Positions 35,403 to 44,170 of a stretch of 64,000 nt of DNA are shown here, one piece after another. The notes below the pieces were generated by a model. The model did no database searches. It was given only the letters and a program-made list of their open reading frames with translations, and was not told the DNA's origin. Origin of the DNA: DASSUW01 sp963789005 (lineage in GTDB: Bacteria > Actinomycetota > Thermoleophilia > Solirubrobacterales > Solirubrobacteraceae); NCBI GenBank assembly GCA_963789005.1, contig CAWBIZ010000005.1:124001-188000 (forward strand), in the 5' to 3' direction. Position 1 is the stretch's first letter. Every line of letters begins with the position of its first letter. A program made the position numbers and the translations under genes.

Positions 35403-37628
35403 TCAGGCGCCGGCGGGCGCGACCTGCGGCTCGTGCTCGAACTTCGGCAGCCAGTGCAGGCCCTTGGGCAGGTACCAGTTGCGCTTGCCGAGCAGCTTCA
35501 TCGTGGCCGGGAGGAGGACCGCCCGGACGAGCGTGGCGTCGATCAGGATGGCGGCGGCGAGGCCGACGCCGAGCTGCTTCATCGCCTGGTCGCCGCCGGT
35601 CGCGAACATCGCGAACGTGATGACCATGACCGCGGCGGCGCTCGTGATGATGCCGGCGGTGCTCTTGATGCCGTGGGCGACGGCCTTGTCGGTGGCCATC
35701 CCCTTGTCGACCGCCTCGCGGATCCGGCTCAGGACGAACACGTGGTAGTCCATCGAGAGGCCGAACAGGATCACGAACAGGAACAGCGGCAGCCACGGGG
35801 CGATGCCGCCCACCGACTCGAAGCCGAGCAGCTTCTCGCCGTGGCCGTCCTGGAACACCAGGGTCAGGATGCCGTAGGCCGAGCCGACCGACAGCAGGTT
35901 GAGGATGATCGCCTTGATCGGGATCACGATCGAGCGGAACGTGACCAGCAGCAGGATGAAGGCCATCGCGAGGACGAACAGGAACACGATCGGCAGGTGC
36001 GCCTTCATCGTGTCCAGGAAGTCCTTCGAGCTGGCCGTCATGCCGCCGACCGCGACCTCGGCACCGGCGAGCTTGCCGACGGTGGCGGGGACGACGTCCT
36101 CGCGCAGCACCTCGAGCGAGGCCTCGGACGCGGCGTCGGTGCCCTTGCCGTCGACCGCGATGCCGACCTGGGCGACGGTCTTGTCCGGGCTGATGTCGAC
36201 GAACGTCGGCTCGGACAGCTTGCCGGTCGCGATCGCCTGCTCCTGCAGGTCGGCGATGGCCGCCTTGACCTCGGGGGTCGTGACGTCCTTGGCCTTGACG
36301 ACCGTGATGGCCGGCACGGTGCCGCCGGGGAACGCGCCGTCGATGCGGTCGAGCGTCTGCATGATCGGCTCGCTGCGGGACATGCCCTCGGTGCCGGGCT
36401 CCTTGAACTGCATGCCGAGCGCGGGGACCGACAGGGCGACGAGGATGCCGCCGGCGGCGATCGCCGAGACGAGCGGGCGCCGCAGGACGCGGTCGAGGAT
36501 CGCGTTCCACATGCGGGACTCGCCGCCGTTGCGGTGACGGCGCTTGGCGACGTACGGGACGCGGCCCTTCTCCAGCCAGCCCTTCTGGCCGAGGTAGGAC
36601 AGCATCGCGGGGAGCACGGTGAGCGACCCGAGCACGGCGACGCCGACGACGAGGATCGTGCCGATGCCGAAGGACGTGAAGATCGGGTTGCCGGAGAAGA
36701 ACATGCCGGCCATGGCCGCCATGACGGTGAAGCCGGAGATCAGCACCGCGCGACCGGAGGTGGCGGCGGCGACGTCGAGCGCGGCCTCGGGGGAGCGGCC
36801 CTTGTCCTGCTCCTCCATCATGCGCCGCAGGTAGAACATCGCGTAGTCGACGCCGACGGCGAGGCCGACGAGCTGCACGACCTGGGCGACGGCCGGATGA
36901 AGGCCGGACAGCTGGCTGACCGGGCCGAGCAGGCCGATGGTGGCGCCGACCGAGGTCAGGCCGAGGAGCAGCGGGACGCCGGCGGCGATGGCCGCGCCGA
37001 AGGCGAGCAGGAGGATCAGCAGCGTGCCGCCCATCGAGAGCTGCATCGAGCGCGCCTCGTCGGCGGCTTCCGTCGCGTTGAGGGCGAGGCGCTCCGAGGC
37101 GGCGCCGTACTCCTCGACGCGAAGCTCGGGGTTGGCCTTCTGGACGGCGGCGACGGCGGCGACGGGGGCCTCGGCCTGCTTGGCCAGCGCCTCGTTGTCC
37201 TCCTCGTCACCCGTGCCCGGGAGGCTGAAGTTGACGACGACCGAGCGGCCGTCCTTGGAGACCGTGTTCTCGCGATGCTTCGCGACGAGCGGGCTCTCGA
37301 TCTCGGTTACGCCGTCGATCTTCTCGAGGCGGTTGACGACATCGGTGACGGCGGCGGTGACCTGAGGATCGTCCGCCTTGACCGTGCCCTTGCCCTGCAC
37401 GAGCACCTGCTCGCCGGCGGTCTTGGGGAAGCCGGCGGCGTCGACGATCAGCTCGGCGCGCTTGGAGTCGCCGTTGCCCATCTCGGCCGTCTTGAGGTCC
37501 TTCTGGCCGACGTTGGAGCCCAGGAAGGTCGCGAACACGACGAACGCGATCCAGCCGAGGATGGCGGTCTTGCGGTGCGTCGCGCTCCATCTACCGGCGC
37601 GCGCCGCGAGGTTGCGTGGCTGTTGCAT
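35403..37628 (-). CDS. MMPL-family RND exporter
   Basis: 741 residues from ATG 37628, with GAGGA upstream. Twelve spans in two repeats, each with a large extracytoplasmic loop. MMPL signatures: VGLAVGVDYAMFYLRRMMEE in the first half and FGLSMDYHVFVLSRIREAVDKG in the second; the Asp-Tyr pairs are the proton relay. Mycobacterial homologues export lipids, others drugs; the cargo is not readable here. Confidence 0.92.
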   Translation of the reverse strand: MQQPRNLAARAGRWSATHRKTAILGWIAFVVFATFLGSNVGQKDLKTAEMGNGDSKRAELIVDAAGFPKTAGEQVLVQGKGTVKADDPQVTAAVTDVVNRLEKIDGVTEIESPLVAKHRENTVSKDGRSVVVNFSLPGTGDEEDNEALAKQAEAPVAAVAAVQKANPELRVEEYGAASERLALNATEAADEARSMQLSMGGTLLILLLAFGAAIAAGVPLLLGLTSVGATIGLLGPVSQLSGLHPAVAQVVQLVGLAVGVDYAMFYLRRMMEEQDKGRSPEAALDVAAATSGRAVLISGFTVMAAMAGMFFSGNPIFTSFGIGTILVVGVAVLGSLTVLPAMLSYLGQKGWLEKGRVPYVAKRRHRNGGESRMWNAILDRVLRRPLVSAIAAGGILVALSVPALGMQFKEPGTEGMSRSEPIMQTLDRIDGAFPGGTVPAITVVKAKDVTTPEVKAAIADLQEQAIATGKLSEPTFVDISPDKTVAQVGIAVDGKGTDAASEASLEVLREDVVPATVGKLAGAEVAVGGMTASSKDFLDTMKAHLPIVFLFVLAMAFILLLVTFRSIVIPIKAIILNLLSVGSAYGILTLVFQDGHGEKLLGFESVGGIAPWLPLFLFVILFGLSMDYHVFVLSRIREAVDKGMATDKAVAHGIKSTAGIITSAAAVMVITFAMFATGGDQAMKQLGVGLAAAILIDATLVRAVLLPATMKLLGKRNWYLPKGLHWLPKFEHEPQVAPAGA

Positions 37629-38024
37629 GTGGGGGAGTTCCTCCGAGAGGGGGTTCGAGAGAGGTCCAGCGATGCTGCGCAGACTCCCAGCGGGCGACGG
37701 CAGCAGCCATGTGGGCGACCATGTGTCCGCCGGTGCGGTGTTGTGACGCTCCGGGGTGCGGGCAGCCGCCGGCGGAGGGGCGGCTGCTCGCCGCGTCAAT
37801 GGCCGATGACGGGGCGAGTTCGGACGCTGACCTGCCGGGTGCGCGTGCGCCCGGCGACGGTCGCGCAGCCCGCGCGCCGGATCCCGCGGCAGGCCGCGGC
37901 TTCCGTTCGGTCAGGCAACCGGAGCGACGTCGAACCGGTTTATGGATGTCGGAGCCCCGACCTTTGCGACCGGTGAGCGATGGGGAACGGTGCGGAGTCC
38001 GTAAAACACCACTGGGAGGTCCCC
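37629..38024. other. Divergent intergenic region, MMPL and secreted protein
   Basis: 396 nt without a convincing gene. A direct repeat CCATGTG occurs at 37707-37713 and 37719-37725, 12 nt apart, possibly a regulator site for the exporter. GTTTATGG near 37940 could be part of a promoter for the rightward gene. Nothing else is recognised. Confidence 0.4.
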
Positions 38025-38582
38025 ATGTCACGTACTCGTCTGGTCGTTCTCGCGGCCACGATCTCGTGCGCCCTGTTGCTGGGCGCCGCTGGTCCGGCTG
38101 CCGCGCAGTCGGGCTCGCTGTCCAAGGTCGTCGACGTCACCGGCACGGCGGAGAACGGCAAGAAGTTCCGCGGCACGTTCACGATCGACCGGTTCGTCAA
38201 CCGCGCCGGGAAGGCGCGTGCGATCGGCACGCTGAAGGGGCGGATGATGGGCCGCAGCGTCACGCGCCGCGACGTCGCCATGCCCGTGCGACTCGCCGAC
38301 GCGACGGGCGCGCAGTCGGCGCAGATCCCGCCGCTGCCCAACGCGTGCACGATCCTCAACCTCACGATCCAGCCGATCAGCCTCAACCTGCTCGGCCTGA
38401 GCGTGAGGACGAGCCGGATCGACCTGCGGATCGACGCCGTGCGCGGCCCGGGCAACCTGCTCGGCAACCTGCTGTGCGGGCTCACCGGGATCCTCGACCC
38501 GACGGCCCTGGGCGGCGCCACCGCCGGCCAGCTGGCGAGCATCCTCAACGCCATCCTGCAGTTCATCCCGCGGACGGCGTAG
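38025..38582 (+). CDS. Secreted protein of unknown function
   Basis: 185 residues from ATG 38025, with ribosome site GGGAGG (38014-38019). Sec signal peptide MSRTRLVVLAATISCALLLG with a cleavage-like AAAQS. The mature part is mostly beta-like with a Cys at PNACTIL and another in LLCGLTGIL, which may pair. C-terminal GGATAGQLASILNAIL resembles repeats seen in secreted actinobacterial proteins. No known family is recognised; the VKOR-DsbA module elsewhere in the window could make its disulfide. Confidence 0.7.
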   Translation: MSRTRLVVLAATISCALLLGAAGPAAAQSGSLSKVVDVTGTAENGKKFRGTFTIDRFVNRAGKARAIGTLKGRMMGRSVTRRDVAMPVRLADATGAQSAQIPPLPNACTILNLTIQPISLNLLGLSVRTSRIDLRIDAVRGPGNLLGNLLCGLTGILDPTALGGATAGQLASILNAILQFIPRTA

Positions 38583-38590
38583 GTTCACGG

Positions 38591-38622
38591 CCACGGGGGC
38601 GCCCGCTGCGGCGCCCCCGTGG
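38591..38622 (+). terminator. Strong terminator hairpin after the secreted-protein gene
   Basis: CCACGGGGGCGCC (38591-38603) and GGCGCCCCCGTGG (38610-38622) form a perfect 13-bp stem over a 6-nt loop. The next gene's TACACC box begins at the last stem base. Confidence 0.75.
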
Positions 38623-38634
38623 TACACCCTCCGG

Positions 38635-39534
38635 GTGGCGGCGGAGACGACGATCCGTGCAGGGCGGCGGCGGGTGCGGATCAGCAACCCCGGCAAGGTG
38701 CTGTTCCCGGACGACGGGATCACCAAGCTCGACCTCGCCGAGTACTACGCGGCGGTGGCGCCGGCGATGGCGCCGCACACCCGCGACCGCCCGATCAACC
38801 TGTGGCGCTGGAACACGGGCATCGACGACCCTGTGGTCGTCCAGCAGGCGATCCCGAAGGGCGCGCCCGACTGGGTCCGCCGCGTGGAGGTGCCGCGGCG
38901 CCGCGGCGGGACCGTGACGCACGCGGTCGGCGGCGAGGCGGCCACGCTGGTCTGGCTCGCCAACCAGAACTGCATCACCCCCCACACGTGGACGGCGCGC
39001 GCCGACAAGCCCGACCAGCCCGACCGCCTGGTGTTCGACTTCGACCCGCCGGACGAGGGCGACGATCACTTCGAGGCGATCCGGGCGGGGGCGCTGGCGG
39101 TGGGTGACCTTCTCCGCGAGCGGGGCCTGACGCCGTACGCGATGACCTCCGGCTCGCGAGGGATCCACGTCGTGGCGCCGCTGCGTCGCGGGCCGGACTC
39201 GAACACGGTGCGCGAGCGGGCGGGGGAGCTGGCCGAGGAGGTCGCCGCGCGGCTGCCCGATCGACTCACCACGTCCTGGCGCAAGGCAGGCCGCGGGGGG
39301 CGCGTGCTGGTCGACGCGGCCCGCAACACGTACGCCCAGACCGCCGTCACGCCGTACGCGGTGCGGGCGAAGCCAGGGGCGCCCGTCGCGACGCCGCTCG
39401 AGTGGGACGAGCTCGAGGATCCCGAGCTGCACCCGCGGCGCTGGACGCTCGCCACGATCCCCGAGCGGCTGTCGAGGCAGCGCGGCGACCCGTGGGAGCG
39501 GATCGCCGCCGCCGCGGCGCCGCTGCCCACCTAG
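38635..39534 (+). CDS. LigD-type DNA primase-polymerase (PolDom), stand-alone
   Basis: 299 residues from GTG 38635, leaderless-looking. RVRISNPGKVLFPDDGITKLDLAEYY, the metal-binding pair in LVFDFDPPDEGDDHF, the phosphate-binding TSGSRGIHVVAPL, and VLVDAARNTYAQTAVTPYAVRAKPGAPVATPLEWDEL. This is the polymerase domain of bacterial end-joining ligase D, without ligase or nuclease. No Ku gene is in the window; partners must be elsewhere. Confidence 0.9.
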   Translation: MAAETTIRAGRRRVRISNPGKVLFPDDGITKLDLAEYYAAVAPAMAPHTRDRPINLWRWNTGIDDPVVVQQAIPKGAPDWVRRVEVPRRRGGTVTHAVGGEAATLVWLANQNCITPHTWTARADKPDQPDRLVFDFDPPDEGDDHFEAIRAGALAVGDLLRERGLTPYAMTSGSRGIHVVAPLRRGPDSNTVRERAGELAEEVAARLPDRLTTSWRKAGRGGRVLVDAARNTYAQTAVTPYAVRAKPGAPVATPLEWDELEDPELHPRRWTLATIPERLSRQRGDPWERIAAAAAPLPT

Positions 39535-39547
39535 ACTGGCGCGCCGA

Positions 39548-40549
39548 GTGGTCATCTTCTCCGGCATCCAGCCGACGGGCCAGAAGCACCTCGGCAACTA
39601 CATCGGCGCGATCATCCAGTACGTCGCGGGCCAGGACCGCGCCGACCCGGCGATCTACTGCATCGTCGACCTGCACGCGGTCACCGTCCCGTACGAGCCG
39701 GCCGACCTGCGCGAGCGCACGCTCGACACCGCGGCGATCCTGATCGCCTCCGGCCTCGATCCCGACCGCTGCATCCTCTTCCGCCAGGCCGACGTGGTCG
39801 AGCACACCGAGCTCGCGTGGCTGCTCTCGAGCGTCACGCCGATCGGCGAGCTCAACCGCATGCACCAGTTCCGCGACAAGTCGACGTCGCAGCGCGAGCT
39901 GGTGTCCGCAGGGCTCCTCTACTACCCCGTCCTGATGGCCGCGGACGTGCTCGCCTACCGCGCGCACGAGGTGCCGGTGGGCGAGGACCAGCGCGAGCAC
40001 CTCGAGCTCATGCGGCGCGCCGCGGAGCGCTTCAACAGCCGCTTCGGCGAGCTGCTGGTGGTGCCCGAGGCCCGGATCCCGACGGTCGGCGCCCGCGTGG
40101 CCGACCTCCAGGATCCGGCGCGCAAGATGTCCACCACCGGCGGCTCCGAGCAGGGCACCGTCTACGTGCTCGACGACCCCGACACGATCCGGCGCAAGTT
40201 CAAGCGCGCGGTGGCCGACTCGGGACGCGAGATCGTCCGCGCCGGGGACAAGCCCGGCATCTCGAACCTGATCGAGATCATGGCCGTGGCGCGCGACACG
40301 ACGCCCGAGGCGGTCGAGGCCGAGTTCGAGGGCTCGGGCTACGGCGACTTCAAGGCCGCGGTGGCCGAGGCGGTGATCGAGTGGCTGGCGCCCGTGCGCG
40401 AGCGCTACGAGGCGCTGCGCGCCGACGAGGCCGAGCTCGAGCGGATCCTGGAGGGCGGCGCGGCCAAGGCGCGCGAGATCGCCTCCGCCACGCTGGCCGA
40501 CGTCCGCGACGCGATGGGCGTCGGCCCGGCACGCACGGTTTCCCGCTAG
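39548..40549 (+). CDS. trpS: Tryptophanyl-tRNA synthetase
   Basis: 333 residues from GTG 39548, ten nt after TAGACT (39532-39537), whose TAG is the upstream stop. Class I signatures: IFSGIQPTGQKHLGNYIGA (HLGN in place of HIGH), ADVLAYRAHEVPVGEDQREHLEL and RKMSTTG (KMSxS form). Charges tRNA-Trp. Confidence 0.95.
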   Translation: MVIFSGIQPTGQKHLGNYIGAIIQYVAGQDRADPAIYCIVDLHAVTVPYEPADLRERTLDTAAILIASGLDPDRCILFRQADVVEHTELAWLLSSVTPIGELNRMHQFRDKSTSQRELVSAGLLYYPVLMAADVLAYRAHEVPVGEDQREHLELMRRAAERFNSRFGELLVVPEARIPTVGARVADLQDPARKMSTTGGSEQGTVYVLDDPDTIRRKFKRAVADSGREIVRAGDKPGISNLIEIMAVARDTTPEAVEAEFEGSGYGDFKAAVAEAVIEWLAPVRERYEALRADEAELERILEGGAAKAREIASATLADVRDAMGVGPARTVSR

Positions 40550-40601
40550 GTCCGGCCATCCGGGCCGCTCCGTCGGCCACGGCCCCTAGCCTGTCCGCCT
40601 G

Positions 40602-41951
40602 ATGGCCACGGTCGCGCACCGGCTGGAGCTGGACCTCGACGTCTTCGCGGGCCCGTTCGACCTGCTGCTCTCGCTCGTCCTGCGCGAGGAGCTCGACCTG
40701 CTCGAGGTCGAGCTGGCCGAGATCGTGCTCGCGTACGTCGACCACCTCGAAGCCGAGGGCGAGCTCGACCTCGAGGCGGCGACCGAGTTCCTGGTGCTGA
40801 TCGCGGCGCTGCTCGAGCTCAAGTCGCGGCTGATGCTCCCGGGCGAGGAGCTGCCCGACGACCTCGACGCGCTGGCGCCGGCCGAGGCGGCCGAGGAGCT
40901 GCTCGAGCGGCTGCTGCAGTACGCGCGCTTCCGCGGCGCCGGCGGCTGGATGGCGGCCTCGCACGAGGCCGGCCAGGCCTACCTGCACCGCTCGGCGCCG
41001 CTGCCGGCCGCGCTGCGCAGGGTGTCGGTGGAGATCGCGGAGCGGGCCTACGACCCGGCCGTGCTGGGCGCCGCGATCGGCTCGCTGCTGCGGACGCCGC
41101 CGCCGCTCGACCTGCGCCACATCGCCACGCCGCGCGTGTCGGTGGCCGAGCGGCTCGCGCACCTGCGGACGCTCCTGCGCCGCGGGCGCTTCTCGTTCGA
41201 CGAGGCGGTCGAGGGCGCGGACCGCGTCACGATCGCGGTGACGCTGTTCGCCTTGCTCGAGCTCTACAAGGTCGGCGAGGCGGCCTGGGAGCAGAGCGAG
41301 CCGTTCGGGCCGATCACGGTGAATCGCCCGGGGGGCGATTCACTTGCGAGTTCGCCTGGCGGCGAACATCGCGGGGGGATGTCGGGTGAGCTCGCTGCGC
41401 GTCAGGTCGAGGCGCTGCTCTTCCTCTCGCCAGAGCCGGTCACCGTCGAGGAGCTGGCCGACGCGGCGCAGGCCGGCGAGGAGGCCGTCGGCGAAGCGCT
41501 CGGCGAGCTGGCGGGCGCGCTCGAGGGCCGCGGCGTCGTACTGCGCGAGGTCGCCGGCGGCTGGACGCTGGCCTCGCACCCGGACGCCGAGGAGGCCGCG
41601 CGGCGGCTGCTCGCCCGCCCCCGCACCTCCGCGCTGACCGCCGCCCAGGCCGAGACGCTGGCGATCGTCGGCTACCTGCAGCCGGTCTCCCGCCCCGAGG
41701 TGGCCCGCATCCGCGGCGTCGCCTCCGAGTCGGCGACTGCTGCACTGGTCGAGCGCGGGCTGATCGAGGAGTCCGGCCGCTCGCAGTTCGGCGCCGTGCT
41801 CTACCGGACGACGCCGCTGTTCCTCAAGCTCTTCGGCCTGCGCTCGCTCGACGAGCTGCCCGATCCGGCGCAGTGGGATCCGAGCCCGGAGGACGAGGCG
41901 GCGCTCCGCGACCGCCTGCTCCGGGCCGGCGAGCAGCGCGCCGGCGGCTAG
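40602..41951 (+). CDS. scpAB: ScpA-ScpB fusion, condensin accessory protein
   Basis: 449 residues from ATG 40602, nine nt after TAGCCT (40587-40592). Residues 1-240 are ScpA (kleisin): FAGPFDLLLSLVLREELDLLEVELAEI and EFLVLIAALLELKSRLMLP, ending RVTIAVTLFALLELYKVGE. From about 260 it is ScpB: VEALLFLSPEPVTVEELADA, LTAAQAETLAIVGYLQPVSRPEVARIRGV, RSQFGAVLYRTTPLFLKLFGLRSLDELP. The two are normally separate overlapping genes; here one frame joins them through a Gly/Ser linker encoded by palindromes. ScpB could also start internally at ATG 41379. Confidence 0.85.
   Translation: MATVAHRLELDLDVFAGPFDLLLSLVLREELDLLEVELAEIVLAYVDHLEAEGELDLEAATEFLVLIAALLELKSRLMLPGEELPDDLDALAPAEAAEELLERLLQYARFRGAGGWMAASHEAGQAYLHRSAPLPAALRRVSVEIAERAYDPAVLGAAIGSLLRTPPPLDLRHIATPRVSVAERLAHLRTLLRRGRFSFDEAVEGADRVTIAVTLFALLELYKVGEAAWEQSEPFGPITVNRPGGDSLASSPGGEHRGGMSGELAARQVEALLFLSPEPVTVEELADAAQAGEEAVGEALGELAGALEGRGVVLREVAGGWTLASHPDAEEAARRLLARPRTSALTAAQAETLAIVGYLQPVSRPEVARIRGVASESATAALVERGLIEESGRSQFGAVLYRTTPLFLKLFGLRSLDELPDPAQWDPSPEDEAALRDRLLRAGEQRAGG
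41319..41367. repeat. Two palindromes forming the ScpA-ScpB linker
   Basis: GTGAATCGCCC (41319-41329) and GGGCGATTCAC (41333-41343) are a perfect 11-bp inverted repeat with a 3-nt centre. GTTCGCC (41350-41356) and GGCGAAC (41361-41367) make a second hairpin. Both are translated in frame as the linker. Confidence 0.75.
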
Positions 41952-42928
41952 CTCGCCGAGGCCGCCAGCTGACCGCAGGCGGCCTCGATGTCGCGCCCGC
42001 GCGTGAGCCGCACGGTCGCCCGCACGCCGTGCTCCTCCAGCACCGCCTTGAAGGCCGCGATCGCGGCCGGGGAGGAGCCGTCGTACGTCCCGGTGGGGTT
42101 GTACGGGATCAGGTTGACCTTGAAGACCTTCGAGCCCAGCCGGCGCGCGAGCGCCACCGCCTGCGCGTAGGTGTCGTTGACCCCCGCCAGCATCACGTAC
42201 TCGATGAACACCCGCCGCCGGCGGCGCGCGTAGTAGTCCCGGCACGCCTCGAGCACCTCGTCGATCCCGTAGCGGTCGTTGACCGGCATGATCCGCGAGC
42301 GCAGCTCGTCGTCGGGCGCGTGGAGCGAGAACGCGAGCCGGATCGGCATGTCGCTCTCCGTCAGCTGCCGGATCCCGGGCACCCAGCCGACCGTCGAGAT
42401 CGTCGTGCGGCGGTGCGTGATGCCGGCGTCCGGCAGTCGGCGCGCCGCGCCGAGCACGTGGTCGAGGTTCATCATCGGCTCGCCCATGCCCATGAAGACC
42501 AGGTGGTCGACGGGCTCGATCCGCCGGAAGTGCAGCACCTGGTCGAGGATCTCCGACGCCGTGAGGTTGCGGCCGAACTTCATCGTCCCGGTGGCGCAGA
42601 ACGTGCACGTCAGCGGGCAGCCCGACTGCGACGAGACGCAGACCGAGCGGCGGCCGTCGCGGAAGCGCATCAGCACCGCCTCGACCGGTCGCCCGTCGTG
42701 GGTGTGGAACAGCGTCTTGACCGTTCCGTCGGCGGCCTGCGCCTCGTGCACCGGGTCGAGGCTGGAGAACGGGACCGCTGCGGCAAGTCGGGCGCGCAGC
42801 GCGGCGGGCAGATCGGTCATCTCCTCGTAGCCGGCGGCGCCGCGCGCGGCCCAGCTCCACACCTGGCGGGCGCGGAAGGCGGGCTGGCCGGCGGCCTCCA
42901 GCTCAGCGTCGAGAAGGGCGAGGTCCAC
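41948..42928 (-). CDS. rlmN: 23S rRNA/tRNA adenine-C2 methyltransferase RlmN
   Basis: 326 residues from GTG 42928. Radical-SAM motif CPLTCTFC (C-x3-C-x2-C), preceded by SVCVSSQSGC; also FMGMGEPMMNLD, TISTVGWVPGI, LAFSLHAPDDELR, FIEYVMLAGVND and VNLIPYNPTG. Methylates A2503 of 23S rRNA and A37 of some tRNAs. The 3' end overlaps scpAB by four bases, tail to tail; 21 nt separate its start from rluB. Confidence 0.95.
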   Translation of the reverse strand: MDLALLDAELEAAGQPAFRARQVWSWAARGAAGYEEMTDLPAALRARLAAAVPFSSLDPVHEAQAADGTVKTLFHTHDGRPVEAVLMRFRDGRRSVCVSSQSGCPLTCTFCATGTMKFGRNLTASEILDQVLHFRRIEPVDHLVFMGMGEPMMNLDHVLGAARRLPDAGITHRRTTISTVGWVPGIRQLTESDMPIRLAFSLHAPDDELRSRIMPVNDRYGIDEVLEACRDYYARRRRRVFIEYVMLAGVNDTYAQAVALARRLGSKVFKVNLIPYNPTGTYDGSSPAAIAAFKAVLEEHGVRATVRLTRGRDIEAACGQLAASAS

Positions 42929-42949
42929 GCGCCGTATGGTGGCAGCGTC

Positions 42950-44170
42950 ATGCGCCTCGCCAAGTACCTCGCGCACGCCGGGGTCGCCTCGCGCCGGGCC
43001 TCCGAGGAGATCGTCTTCGCCGGGCGGGTGACCGTCGGCGGCGAGACCGTGCGCGACCCGGCACGCGACGTCGACGGCACCGTGCCGGTGGAGGTCGACG
43101 GCAAGCCGGTCCGGGTCTCGACCGGCCAGCGGGCGGTGTACGCCGTGCACAAGCCGCGCGGGGTCGTCTCCACCGTCCGCGATCCCCAGGGTCGCCCGAC
43201 GATCGTCTCGCTCGTCCCCAGCGCGCGCCGCCTGTACCCGATCGGCCGGCTCGACGCCGACACCACCGGCCTGATCCTGCTCACCGACGACGGCGCGCTC
43301 GCCCATCGCCTCACCCACCCCTCCTTCGAGGTCCCGCGCACGTACCACGCGAAGGTCCGCCGCGCGCCCGTGAAGGAGGAGGCGCTGCGCGCGCTGCGCG
43401 CCGGCGTCGAGCTCGACGATGGGCGCACGGCGCCCGCGCGCGTCAAGCGCCTCGGCGCCGACCGCGTCGAGCTCACCATCCACGAGGGCCGCAAGCGCCA
43501 GGTGCGGCGGATGCTCGAGGCGGTCGGCCATCCCGTGATCGCGCTCGAGCGCGTCCGGTTCGGCCCGTTGTGGCTCGGCGGGCTCGAGGAGGGGCGCCAC
43601 CGCCGCCTGACCGCGTCCGAGATCGAGAAGCTGCGCCGCGCGACCCCGATAGCCTGCTCGCGCGATGCGGCTGATCGCGCTCCGGGGCGCCACCACGGTC
43701 GAGGCCAACGAGGGCGAGGCGATCCTCGCCGCCACCGGCGAGCTGATGGGCGAGCTGCTGGCCCGCAACAAGCTCGACGCCGACTCGATCGTGAGCTGCA
43801 TCTTCACGCTCACCGACGACCTCGACGCGGAGTTCCCGGCGGTCGCCGCGCGCCAGATCGGCCTCAGCCGCGTGCCGCTCCTGTGCACGCGCGAGATCCC
43901 CGTCCCGGGAGCCCTCCCGCGGGTGATCCGCGTGCTCATGCACTGCTATCCGCCGGTCGGCGTCGACCCCCAGCACGTCTACCTCGGCGAGGCCGCCAAG
44001 CTGCGGCTGGACCTGCAGGGCGCGCAGTAACCTGCGGTCGATGGCCCTCGAGTTCGCCAGCAAGCTCCGGCGCATCCCGGTCTACCCGGCCGCCGACGGC
44101 TACGCCTCCGAGGGCCCGATCGCGAAGCTCGCCTCCAACGAGTCGCCGTACCCGCCGGTGCCGGCCGTGA
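42950..44170 (+). CDS. rluB: rRNA pseudouridine synthase (RluB/RsuA family), stop apparently lost
   Basis: From ATG 42950, nine nt after TATGGT (42935-42940). N-terminal S4 domain MRLAKYLAHAGVASRRASEEIVFAGRVTV, then the catalytic motif IGRLDADTTGLILLTDDG and the late VELTIHEGRKRQVRRMLEAVGHPV. The normal enzyme ends near LTASEIEKLRRAT (about 43643). The frame stays open to 44170, through aroH and into hisC, encoding Arg/Pro-rich out-of-frame text. Removing one C from the CCCC at about 43646 would end the gene at TAG 43650, so a one-base error or a young mutation is likely. Confidence 0.85.
   Translation: MRLAKYLAHAGVASRRASEEIVFAGRVTVGGETVRDPARDVDGTVPVEVDGKPVRVSTGQRAVYAVHKPRGVVSTVRDPQGRPTIVSLVPSARRLYPIGRLDADTTGLILLTDDGALAHRLTHPSFEVPRTYHAKVRRAPVKEEALRALRAGVELDDGRTAPARVKRLGADRVELTIHEGRKRQVRRMLEAVGHPVIALERVRFGPLWLGGLEEGRHRRLTASEIEKLRRATPIACSRDAADRAPGRHHGRGQRGRGDPRRHRRADGRAAGPQQARRRLDRELHLHAHRRPRRGVPGGRRAPDRPQPRAAPVHARDPRPGSPPAGDPRAHALLSAGRRRPPARLPRRGRQAAAGPAGRAVTCGRWPSSSPASSGASRSTRPPTATPPRARSRSSPPTSRRTRRCRP
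43665..44030 (+). CDS. aroH: Chorismate mutase, AroH class
   Basis: 121 residues from ATG 43665, nine nt after TAGCCT (43650-43655). MRLIALRGATTVEANEGEAI, SIVSCIFTLTDDLDAEFPAVAAR, VPLLCTREIPVPGALPRVIRVLMH: the trimeric Bacillus-type mutase, with conserved Arg and Glu active-site residues. Converts chorismate to prephenate, feeding TyrA in this region. Confidence 0.93.
   Translation: MRLIALRGATTVEANEGEAILAATGELMGELLARNKLDADSIVSCIFTLTDDLDAEFPAVAARQIGLSRVPLLCTREIPVPGALPRVIRVLMHCYPPVGVDPQHVYLGEAAKLRLDLQGAQ

Noticed and set aside
34419..37976. 1185-codon plus-strand frame antisense to the MMPL gene
   Set aside because: Low-complexity shadow (Arg, Gly, Asp, Glu) of a clear MMPL transporter; typical of G+C-rich DNA.
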